A DNA stretch of 64,000 nucleotides, taken from assembly GCA_902651635.1 (NCBI GenBank), contig CACRSC010000018.1, positions 429,019 through 493,018 on the forward strand, in the 5' to 3' direction. This document shows, piece by piece, positions 30,539 to 41,216 of this stretch (positions are counted from its first letter, which is position 1; each line of letters starts with the position of its first letter). The position numbers and the translations under genes are program-made. Under the pieces are notes generated by a model. It was not told the origin of the DNA. It was given only the letters and a program-made list of their open reading frames with translations, and ran no database searches. The DNA is from Mastigamoeba balamuthi. Its lineage: Eukaryota; Evosea; Mastigamoebida; Mastigamoebidae.

Positions 30539-33500
30539 TTACAGGATGGTGTGAAGCATGAATAGCGACGAGAGAAAGGTAACATTCCAAATCAAACGAG
30601 GACTTCTCCACAAAGCTGTGCTTGTTGATATTGTCGTAACACAGTCAGATGAGTGGTCATCACTTGAGCGTGATTCGCGGCTACTCGGGTGCACTGCACG
30701 GATTCTCTGGATGTACGACAGCATTTTGGATCTGGCCTGGTCAAAGAAAGTGTAGTTTCTCTCGTCCCCGCACATATCCCTCAGAATGATGCCGCTGGAG
30801 TCCCCCAACATCTCTGGTGGTCCGCTGGTCTTTCTGATCATGTAGCGAGACAAGCTACGGCTGGGTGCGCCGAGCAGGTCCAGAAGGAACCATTCTGCCT
30901 CAATTGATACTGCATTGCCAGGGTGTTGGGCAATCTCCTCTTCCAGGGAGCGGATTATACGCGAGTCTTCAATACCCTCCCTCAGCATCTCCCACGCCAC
31001 TGTATCGTAGGCGCCATTGCTCCAACTCTGCTGCACCATAGCATAGGCGCCAAGCTCATTTTCAGGAGCATTATAAGGCAATGCCCTGGTGTGCTCGTCC
31101 CAAGGATCGGGTGTGCTGCTTGCATGAGAGTAGATATTGATGCTGTGTGCTCTTACTGCAGCAGCATACACTCCGCTGAGAAAGCTGTACGTTGTCGTTA
31201 GTCCTCAATGGTGGTCCATGGAGATTCGTGCCGATTAAGTAGTGGCATGGGGTAGCTTGCGGGATACGATACACTGATTGATTCCTTAAGACCAAAGGAA
31301 CTGGGAATCTGAACCGACAATGAGAGAGCAGAAATTTGACTGATCTTACAGAGCTCATGGCATCAGTAGTAGTCTCTGCAACATCATCCAAATCAAAGTG
31401 AACTGGCCCCATATCACCGTGGTGATCACTCTTGTAAGAGTATTTCCACTCGGGAGTCAGTTGGCATGTCCATTGTGCAGTTCTCCAAAAGCTGTCCACG
31501 AACCAGATCTTCACATGGTGTGTCAATTGTCTTGACGATTGCACTTCCAAAGCAACGGTATTGTTCCCTGAGTGCTGAAAGGACAGGTTAACGTGATGCA
31601 CTTTCATGTGTTCTGTTTGACCTCGAGAGCTCCACACAATGAGTCCGTTGACAAGGAGCCTTTTTTCAGCATAGAATCCTTCATCGAGTCTCTTGGAATC
31701 ATCCATCACGCAGAAAGCCATCTGTGAGGGCGTAGTGGAAGGAATATCCGAAAGCCGGATGACGACCGGAGTTGTTGCAAGAGCTGTGGAATTCGTAAGT
31801 TCAATAACCTCGTCATTCGTCAGCTCGCGGCCAAGAAGTGCAAAGTCATCGATGAAACCAGGGAATTTCCCCATTATCGTTGGATAGCCGTGCTGTGCGA
31901 GAGACCCGAGGTACGATCCAATAATCGGCAGGTGATCCAGGAACAAGCGTGCACCGTGAATTGGCCCGTACGACCAAATGACTCTGTGCCACGTCCCAAG
32001 GGGAATGCTGAGCCCTCTGCTTCTTCCTGGAATTCCCACCCATGCGGAGTTCACCGTCCCCAGGAACCCGAGCGATGCAGTTCCCGTAGGATCCGAGTTG
32101 CTATGGTTCTCATTCGCCAGGTCTCTCCAAATTTCGAATGCGTAGTTGGCAGTACCCACTGGCCCCATTCGCAAAGGGATATAAGTGGGCTGCGAGAGAT
32201 CCGGCAGTCTGTCCATTCTGATGGAGAACATGATTGACCCCTGATCTCTCACCAACATCGTCCTCGAGACTTTGGTTATCATACACGACCTGGAAGAAAA
32301 CTGAGCTGCCCCAGACACAATTCGCACACCTGGTGATAGCACTCCATCGTTTCCATGTGGGGATAGGTCAGGAACAACGGTCTCCGCGAATATCGAGTCG
32401 TTCTGCGTTCTGTCATCAGATTCTCCGTTGGACTCCGAGTTTTCCTGAACATTCTCAAACGCGTATAGTGCACGCAACTCCCTGTCTCGGTAGACCCACT
32501 GCGGGAGGGTGGGCTTACTCTGAGGCAGCTGGGAGCTGTCCGCAATGAAGGTGAAATCATGCCCAGCCAGTGGGTATTCGAGGCTTTCCTTCCACGTCAT
32601 CCACGTGTTAATTCCGGCTCTCTTGGCCAAACGGTTGAGGTGATTCGCTATCCGAGTGTTCTGCGTGTCGGTTATGTCATCGGTTGCCGAGAACTCGATG
32701 TCGAAGCCGTGCGCCGCAAACAGGACCCTGTACTGCATGAGGACCTCTGTGAAAGCTCTGTCGAACAGAGTTGTGTCGCCCCTTACGAAGTAATCGGTAT
32801 CGTCCGGGTATATGGCAGACCACAGCGCACTCCAGTTCTCGGAGTTGAGCACCCGGACCATCTTGTATTGAAGAGCGCCCGCGGTATCGAGGATGCGCAG
32901 CTGCTCTTCCATTTCCCGCATGTCAACTGTAACGTTACCGGCTGTCTCGTTCCAGGCCACAGATGCTGTCAGGTGTACAATGACGGACAGCGGGCCGTGA
33001 GTCACTTGGTTGGCAAGCATATCGTCTCTCTGGGTCTCCAGATAGGGGTTCTCAAACGGCGAACCGTCCAAGTAGCACGGTGAGCCGGGGTCACCCAACT
33101 CCAGAGAAATCACTTTGAGTACCAGAGACACGTTCTGGCACTCGTCAGCGGACGTGGGCGTAGTCTTCCCGCACACTGCAACTGAGCCGAAATAACTGCC
33201 GGACTGCGCAGACATGGAGACAGCGACGTCTACCCACAGCTGGCGGACACTCCCGGGCCTGATCTTTCGGAACTCGAGCCCGTGCCTCGACACGCTCCCC
33301 CCGATGTCCGGGAGCGGTGCCAGAACCCACGGCTGTGGCCCGTAGTAGTGCTTCCTCGCGTAAACCCAGAGCCTGTCCTGCTCCACGACCTCGCGGACCG
33401 TCACGGTTGCCACGCCCGGCGTCGAAATGGACCCGCTCGCAGACACCGAAACGACATCGTCGAAGGCGTAGAGGCACACCGACACGGGCTCGACCTCCCC

Positions 33501-34572
33501 GGCCACCTCCTCCACCTCGAGCACCAGCCCGCTGCCAGCGAACCTGTCGCGGGCCTGCGGGGTGCTGTTGGAGTAGACCTTCTCGAGGTAGCTCCTGCCC
33601 CCGAACAGCACAAACGGGCTCGTCGGCGTCGGGCGGCTGGGAGTGACCCCCGTGTCCTGCTCTGAGCCGGACCAGCCGACCCGGATGAGCCCGCGAGACG
33701 CCCTGTCCCTGTCGAGCTGCTTTCGAAACATGTCCTCGGTCACGAACGTGATGAGCACCATGTCGATGGGCAGCCCCGCTGGGTGCACCGCCTGCCCTCT
33801 GTTGACGATTCGCAGGGTGATGAGCCCGTTCGCGTCTGTGGTTTTCGCGGCGTGGGGCGGAGAAGACGCCAAGTCGAGTGAGTTCACGGACCCCCGCGAC
33901 ACTGACAAATCTAACACACGCGTCGCCGGAAGGAACGACACGGGCAAAAGCCATTGGCACCAAAAGAGGGGGAATGGCGGTTTGGTTCGGCGAAAGAAGG
34001 CCCTCCCACCCCCTTCCCCCAGAAATGCACGGAGAGCAAATAACGGCCACGCGACCTGCTCTCAGAGGCTGCAGCGGGCTCGACGGCAGCGGGATGGCGT
34101 CCGCCTTCCAGGCGCCGTCGCCGGCTCCGCCCCGGAGCCTGTAGCTCGCCCACGCGGACGCCGTCAGCCGCACGTCGACGCCGTCGGTGCAGTCCGCATC
34201 GGGCGACGTGCAATCGGCCGAGTTCCCATCGTCCCTGAAGCTCACGTTGACCCACGCGCTGATGTACGGCACGCGGTCCGGCCACGTGGCGGCCCCCAGC
34301 GGCCTGGCGTCGCAGAGCACCGTGATCTGCCTGCTGTCGTAGACAGTGCGGTACGTCCGCTGGGCCTGCAGGGGCGCCAGGGCCACGTGGCTCTGGGAGA
34401 CCGAGCCGGGCGGGGCGCTGCTCAGGTAGCAGCCCCCCGAGTGTGCCGGGCTCGTGTCGTCGGCGGCCCCCACGTCGACGTAGAGCGTCTTGCCCGCGAG
34501 GCCAGAGAGAAAGGCCGCTGCGGGCAACCAGAGAAATGCTGCGCAGAGGCACAACGCGTCGTCCGTCTTCAT
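30539..34572 (-). CDS. Secreted GH123/DUF4091-like protein with LamG insert, GPI-type tail (1241 aa), copy 2
   Basis: Exons 34572-34056, 33835-31350, 31308-31232, 31184-30539, the same layout and phases as copy 1 at 13289-17107. The donor of exon 3 is GC (AATCG|GCACGA). A signal peptide (CLCAAFLWLPAAAFLSGLAG) leads into the same N-terminal block, GKTLYVDVGAADDTSPAHSGG. A stretch at about 33360-33720 is almost base-identical to copy 1, the rest much more diverged. Where copy 1 has the acid motif FVDEPG, this copy reads SATDDITD (about residue 554), so catalysis may be altered or lost. The LamG-like insert has HRVIWSYGPIHGARLFLDH and is longer. The C-terminus ends in a hydrophobic GPI-type run (LIWNVTFLSSLFMLHTIL). 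Confidence 0.75.
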
Positions 34573-34807
34573 AACCGTAGTTGTATGCGGCTGTCGTTGT
34601 TCCGCACAGAATCCGCTTTGGCGATCGTTGACTAAAGTTTGGCTTCACCAAAAGCCGACTCGGCCATAGAGGACAATAACCCTAGTAATCGACACAAAAT
34701 CGATCGGCTTGATGATGTTGCAGGTTCCATTTTTGATATGCGCCACCACGAAAAGTCAGAGTCTGGCGCAGACGACCTAACGGACCTAACCGTAGATAAA
34801 CAGCTCT
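34573..34807. other. Short spacer between convergent/divergent neighbours
   Basis: Contains the 5' flank of GH123-like copy 2 and the 3' flank of the kinase-TRP gene, both minus strand. AT-richer, no coding content. Confidence 0.5.
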
Positions 34808-37800
34808 CTACTCTTTGTTCTTCATTGCGATTTTCATCATGTACCGTCGGATGTTCCATCTCGCCCTGTGGGTCTGCTTCTCCAGCTCCTTCTCCGCGGG
34901 CACGGGCAGCCTCCACTTGCACATGCACACGAGGAAGGGCAGAAAGAGAATCACCAGCGGCGGGGGAACGACAACCTTCTTCGAGAACTCCATAACTACC
35001 TCGGACCATGCGCTCTGTGCGTGGTCTCGTAAGTGACGAGGTCTGTTGATGCTGGACGTACTCGGTACTGCTCCTCGGCAGACTTCTCCACCGTGGAGTA
35101 GGATGAGTTCATGATGGCGATGAGCAGGTTCATCAAGATGACCCCCACGATCACCGCGAACAGCAGGAACAGCACTTGACTCAGCACCATCCGCACCTTG
35201 TTGTTTCCCCCGGGGTTAGAAGGGCTGCGGAGGCCCTGGTGGCTGCGCACCTGCGGTATGCCGTCCATCGAGACATCTGGCTGGCCCCCCACAACTCGCC
35301 ACACAAGTTGCATGACGACGTTGCCAGAATGCTTCTGGAAGCTCTCGCTGGAGCTCGAGCTCGTCGACGAGTCGTCTCCGCCCCCGCCGCCACTCGCGTC
35401 GGCGACGGCCAGGCGGACTGCGGCCAGGGCAAAGGCGATTATGGCAACGACGAAGATCACGAGGAAGTACAGCACGTCAGAGAGCATCATCCGAAACGTG
35501 ATCAACAGTGGCCCCAGTTTCCTGCAGGCCGTTTAAGACAGATGTGCTTGATAGAGGGGGGATGTGTGCTCGTTACCAGTTGGGAAGAACCCAGAACAGG
35601 GCGCGCAGGATTGCCGTCAGCGACCCGATGCCGAAGAAGAAGTCGTAGGCCAGAATGGACCTCGATGGGGGCTTCAGGCGCATGGTGTTCTTGGCAACAA
35701 ACGCGGCGCAGTACGAGCCAATCAGAGCGGCGTCGAGGATGTTCCACCCAGACCTGAAGTACACCTTGGAGTCCCGCAGCTCGACGAGCTCGCCGACGAG
35801 CAGCCCGATGACCCAGATGTAAAGGGCAATCTCCTGCCCGGTGAACTTGGTCGACGTCGGGGTCAGCCCGCAGGCGATCACGAGCACCAAGAAGAGCGCG
35901 TAGAAGAAGGCATGGATCCCGAAGATGGCCCTCGGGCTCCTCTTCAGCACCGCGTTCTGCAGGAACGAGCCCTTGCCCTCCGCGCTTGGAAGGTACTCGC
36001 CCCTCCACTGTGCCTCGAGTGCCTTCTGGAACACCTTGTGGGCCACAATGCTCGTGTTCTCCGATTCGAACGCCAGGGTGATCATCCTCCTGTGATGCGA
36101 GTCAGCCCTTGCTCGCTCATCTGAAAGGAGCTTTTTTTTTGTGAGCACGCACTCAGGCTGGCATGGAGAGCTGTTGAAAGAGGCTGGCTTCTCAAGGAAG
36201 AATGGGTTCTGCATCATGGGGTCGTGCTCGACCGCATCGAGCATGCCTAGCGTGATGTCAACCAGCGCCTCGTGCTGCTTCTGCCACACGATTGCGCTAG
36301 CGGTATGCCTGTCGCTCTCGTGCTTGGCAACCCGGATAAGCTTGAGCGCGGTATGGAGAGGCCACTGAGAGCACTGCAGAATCCTGCGCATGATCGGGTG
36401 GAGGCGGTCCTTCGAGTGCCCAGTCTCCATCGAGGCGAGCAGCATGCTCGTAGAGACGGTCCCAGAGAAGTGCAGTGCATTCTCGAACTCCAGGATCGGG
36501 CCGGGTGGGCTCTGCTTGTGGAGGATCTTCTCGTTCTTGGCTGCAACGTCCAACGACCGGATGCCTCCCTTGCACACGCACCCGATGCACAGCTGGTAGT
36601 GGCCGTACGTCTTCTTGTCCGTGACGGTGAAGTACGTACGCGACTCACCCATCGACTTGGCGTTGCACCCGAAGCACACCCACTTGCTGCCTACGGTTAT
36701 CGACAGATTAACCCCCAGCTTCACTTGCTGGAGGTCCTGCGTTCGTTGGCGAGTCAGATGCCGGCGGATGGCTCTGTGGACTGTACCCGCAGCACACGAG
36801 GGATGTTCCGATGGCAGGGCAAACGAAAGCACCCTTGTCGTAGTTTGTTCTGTTTTCCAAGGTCAGGTGAAAAAGGGTACGTAAACGCAGCGCACGCTTT
36901 ACAGATGACGCAGGGAAGAGTCGTCAGGGAGTGCTTGTCCGGTGGAAGCATGTGCGAGCTCACTCGGTCGAACCAGTTGTCAGGCTCGGGGCTCCACTGC
37001 CCGCAAAGTTAGTTTTGTCTAGACTGCAGGTTGTTCGCCATCGACTCACCCAGACCTGAGATGCAGGATAGCTGGTGGAGATGCTGCACGAGCACCAGAA
37101 CGAGCACGTGGTCAGGAAGTACGCGCAGCGCAGGCAGAGGGAGTTGGTGCAGCGGTCGCCAGAGCAGCACAGGTCAATGGGCGAGATGGAACCCTGGCAG
37201 ACAAGACACTCGAAGATGTTCGTACCGTCGAACTTCTTCCCGATTAACTGGAAGTCGCACTTGTCCGCTGGGCACTGGCGCTGTGCGTAAGCAACGAACA
37301 GCAGTTGTCGCATACGAACCTTGAGAGGTCCTCGCCTGAGAACGGCCTCGGGCGTCAGGGTCATCCGGAAGTGAATGAACGACTTCTCCTTCTCGAGGCA
37401 CAGAAGGCAGATCTGCTGCGAGCACGACGGGCACGGGAACGACTTGGTCATGACCCTCTCGCACCCCCCGCAGATCTGGCCTTGCTCAGGCGCTCCTGGG
37501 GAGGGGCTCGGGCTGACACCCGAGTTCTCCGGCGTCTCGGGCCTCATCAGGACGACGCCCTTCTCCATCTGCCCGAGCTCGCGCTCGAGCTCGAGGAACT
37601 CGGGCCTCTTGGCGGGGTCTGCGTTCCAGCACCGCTCCATCATGTTGTACAGCTGCTTGTTGATGACCCGCCCCGACGACGTCTTGAGATAGCGGAAGCT
37701 GAGCCGCCCGCCCTCGCTCACGAACTTGGCGATCTGCTCGTGCGACATGTAGCCGTACGGGTTGGCCCCACCCGAGAACATCTCGAACAGGAAGACACCG

Positions 37801-39019
37801 TAGCTCCACACGTCGCTGTGCTTGTCGACCTCCCTGGTCTTCAGGACCTCCGGGGCGATCCAGGCGACGGGCAGCTTGGTAGCCTCGGGCACCTGGGCCG
37901 ACGACCGCGAGGCCGCGATGACCACGGCCTTTGCGAAGTCGGAGATCTTGGGGACCAGGTTGCCGTCCGCGGCCTTGAACACCAGCACGTTCCTCGCCGC
38001 GAGGTCGCAGTGGACCACCCGTCGCTCGGCCAGGTTGTTCAGCCCCCGGGCGACCTGCCTGTGGAACGCAGCCCGTGAGATAGCCGCTTCCCCGTCGTGG
38101 CTCTGTGGCACCTGACGAACGACACCATCTGTCGCAGGGGCGGTGGCTTGCGGTTGCGCAGTATCGAAAGGATGTCCCCCTCGTACAGCTCCGTAACGAC
38201 CGCAAGGCCCGCCTCCATCATGCACAGCCCGTGGAACTGGCGTGGCCCGTCGTCAGTAGGGTGGGAGCAAGGGCCCCCAACGCCCGCCCACTCACCTTGG
38301 CGACGTAGGCGACGCCGACGAGGGACGCGAACGTCGTGGCCTCGGTGACGGCGGCGCTCGGGTCCTCGAGGAACTTGAGCGCCACCTGGACCTCCTCGCC
38401 GGTCGCTGCGGCCGAGGCCATCGCCGCGGGGGCGTCCCCCGACTTCCTCTCCCTGGGCACCGCCGGGGCCCCGAGGCTCAGGGCCCCTTTGAAGATCTTC
38501 TCGCCGGTTAGGGCGCCACCGCGAAACCGGGAAAAGCCGGTGGGACAAAGGGAAAACGCCGCAGAACAGGCAGCCGAGGCGGTTGCGATTATCGGAAATG
38601 AGCGGAGGTGCAGTCTCACGCTCGCGCAGGGGGGAGGGCCAACGGGGGGAGGGAGGGAGGCAGTCGTGGGGCAGTGGGCGCACCCTGGAGTTCTCGCCGA
38701 AGACGAGCTTGGAGGACGTGGAGACGAGCGCCGCGTCGATGCGCCAGCGGGCGTCCACGGAGCCCAGCGCCCGCACGGCAGCCGCGCGGTGGTCGCGCGC
38801 CTCCTTGTCACCCGCGTCGCCGGGCTCGTGGCCGGGCGCGTGCTCGTAGGGCGACTGCTTGGCCGGGGGCGCCGACCCGCGGACGAACGTGTTGTTGCGG
38901 ACGCCGACGGCCGCCACGTCGCTGGCAGCGGACGAGGCCGCAGCCGCGTCGGTGACGGGCACCTGGTCGAGCGGCGTGAGGGAGGCGGCCTCCAGGGCGA
39001 CCCCCGACTCCAAATCCAT
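34808..39019 (-). CDS. Tyrosine-kinase-like / zinc-module / TRP-channel fusion (about 1237 aa)
   Basis: Eight exons fit in one phase: 39019-38684, 38499-38296, 38236-38112, 38058-37050, 36996-36881, 36833-35577, 35521-35062, 35014-34808. Residues about 110-430 are a kinase domain: VALKF (Lys, about 152), HCDLAARNVLV, ISDFAKAV, WIAPEVLK, SDVWSYGVFLFEM. HRD is HCD, DFG is DFA and the Gly loop is degenerate, though the catalytic Asp, Asn and metal Asp remain. Next come Cys-rich zinc modules (CGGCERV...CPSCSQQICLLCL; CDFQ...CLVCQ...CLRC). From about residue 890 come six membrane segments and a TRP-type S6, LFAVIVGVILMNLLIAIMNS, followed by EEQYR and WSEVV as a TRP-box analogue. A small intron near 37320-37281 is possible. 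Two separate genes is the alternative: the join rests on exon 5 alone. Confidence 0.62.
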
Positions 39020-39155
39020 CCGTGCGTTCGTCGGTTTCAGGTTTGGAGGGAGTCAGTGTTGACGAGATATCAGCCGAGGCGGTTAGGAAATATCCTCCAC
39101 GTCACTGCCTGTGTTCCAGAAATTATCAACCGAAAGGGGGGGAATGGCCTCCTCC

Positions 39156-40858
39156 TCAGAAGCTCGGGGTGTGCGCCGGGGGGCCACGCGGGGAGCGAGG
39201 GGCGACACCAGAAGCACTCAGGATCGGGCGCAGCCTGTCCAGAACGTCGGTGAACTCTGGGCGGGCCGCGTAGTCCTGGGCCCAGCAGCCGCTGATGAGG
39301 GCTGCGTACGCTTCGGGGCAGCCCTCAGGGATCGCTGGGCGCTCGCCCTTGACGACGTGCGGGCCGATCTCGTTCAGCGGCACGTCGTGCCACGGCATCT
39401 CCGTCGTGAACGTCTGCCACAGCGTCACCCCGAACGCGAACACGTCGATCTTGTGGTTGTACGGCTTCTCCTCGATTGCCTCGGGGCCGAGGTAGTGCAC
39501 GTCGGTCACGTCGTGCGGCGGCGCCGGGTACGCAAAAGGCTCTCTGATCTTATCTACATTCCTGGCGCTGACAAAGCCCTGCGGCACGAGCGCTGTGTCA
39601 GAGCAGCGAAGCAGCGAGGGGTGCGTGCTGGGAGCGTACTCCAAGTTTGCAGGTGATGGGCGTCTCGCAGTTTGTGCTGACGATGTAAATGTTCGAGGGG
39701 TCGACTCCGCCTGGGGAGTTGGGCCGGTGAGGGGGAGAGACTAGAAGCCGTGGAGAGAAGGGGGGGGGTCCATACGGTGTATGATGTTGTTCGAGTGCAG
39801 GTACGCCAGGGCGGTGGCGATGTTGTGGGCGAACCGCAGCTGCAGCTCGAACTGGACGGGGTTCCTCAGCAGAGCCTCGAGCGTGCCCTGCTCCATCAGC
39901 TCAAAGCACGAGCAGAGGTGCCCAGGGACGATCGAGGCCCCGCAGAAGTTCACGATCTCGCGCGCCCTCAGCTGCCTGAGCAGCTCCGACTCGTCGCGGA
40001 ACTGCTGGACCTGCTCGGGCGTGAACGTCTGCTGGTTCTTCGGTATCTTGACGGCCACGGGCAGCCCTCTGTACGTCGCACGGAAGACTGAGCTGTGCGC
40101 ATGCGGCCCCTCCGCGGTGAGCACAGAGCAGAGCAACGAACGGGCGGGCGCGGCTCACCAGTTGGACCCGGAGCCGAGGGGCGTGTCCTCGACAGAGACC
40201 TCGTCGGGGTCGATGTACGGGCTCACGGCGCCGTCCGCGGCCATGAGGAGGTGCGCGTACCCGATCGGCTCCTCGTCGTACCGCGCGCGGATGAGCCCCC
40301 TGCGCGGCCAGAAGGCCACCTTGGCCGCCCTCTTCTCCACGTGCGCCGTGTAGTGCAGCACCAGCCGCACCCGCACGCTGACCTCGGAGCGCGGCTTGAT
40401 CGTCCCTCGCCCGGGGCTCGCGGTGCACGTGAACGCGTGGCCCCCGTCCGGCACCCACACGCTGAAGCGCACTGGCATCGACGGTGCCATTAAAACGGCC
40501 GCGGGGTCCGGGGATCGATTCCCGGCGCGGGCGACATACCTTGGTGCGTCGTGGTGTTGCGCAGCACCACCGTGTCCTCGATGGGCGTCTCGACGGGGCA
40601 GGGCTGGTGCGGCTCGCGCATGAACGCGAGCGAGCGCTTGGAGACGACGAGGCCCGCGGACTCGAGGGCGCGGTCGTCGGTGTCTCCGTGCGCGAGGCCC
40701 GCGGACTCGGCGTCGGGCGACCACACGGCGGCCGGGTGAGCGACAGAGGCCAGCTCGGCCTCGAGGGCACGCACCCGCGCCTTCTGCTCCTCGAGAGCGC
40801 ATTCGAGCTCTCGGACTCGCGCCTCGAGTTCGGGCACACGGTCCACAGTTGCAGACAT
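39156..40858 (-). CDS. MSP-domain pseudokinase (480 aa)
   Basis: Exons 40858-40540, 40471-40159, 40092-39776, 39710-39640, 39578-39156. The N-terminal 35 residues form a coiled coil (ELEARVRELECALEEQKARV). An MSP-like beta sandwich follows, ETPIEDTVVLRNTTTH then RFSVWVPDGGHAFTCTASP and RVRLVLHYTAHV. The kinase domain keeps a Gly loop (LGSGSNCSVFRATYRG), VAVKIPK, ALAYLHSNNIIH and FAFGVTLWQTFT. At the exon 3/4 junction HRD reads HRG (then VDPSNIYIV), and at the exon 4/5 junction DFG reads GFV (KLGGFVSA). Both catalytic acids are therefore lost while the ATP lysine stays. The splice phases at both junctions leave little freedom. It is probably a scaffold or allosteric partner; the active TK-like kinase gene is its downstream neighbour on the same strand. 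Confidence 0.78.
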
Positions 40859-41216
40859 AAAGTAACGGCAACACCGGCAAAAACGAACACAACAATGCAA
40901 ATGTGTGAATCTCCCTGGGGTAGATATTTCTGGATTCCCGGTGGAATCGTCCAACTCGATATTGAGTTCCAGGTTTGTCTTGAATCTTGTTTGTTGGCTC
41001 CTCCCGAGAGCCACAACGGAGATATGTAGGGTTTTGGATATTGGGGAGATATTTCAATTGCCACACAACGAAATAAAAGCGCCGTCGATCGCAATTCCCC
41101 CCACCTCTTGATCGATCGCGCCGCTAGGCAAGAAAAGCGTCTAGGTGGGCGCATCGTGTCGCGCAGTCCACTCGCAAAGCAAGAGGCGCGTTCCAATAAG
41201 GGCCTGAACAGCGAAG
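40859..41216. promoter_or_regulatory. Divergent promoter region, pseudokinase and HECT ligase
   Basis: About 360 bp between the divergent start codons at 40858 (minus) and 41217 (plus), AT-richer than the genes, with several ATAT and GGAGATAT words. It must hold both promoters. No known box is claimed. Confidence 0.5.

Noticed and set aside
36754-36963. Treating this 69-codon frame as a separate small gene
   Set aside because: Most of it overlaps exon 5 and the intron of the kinase-TRP gene, and phases join it to both neighbours.
40500-40545. A tRNA T-arm-like GGGGATCGATTCCCGG
   Set aside because: It lies in intron 1 of the pseudokinase gene, the loop lacks the invariant TTC, and no matching acceptor or anticodon arm is found on either strand.
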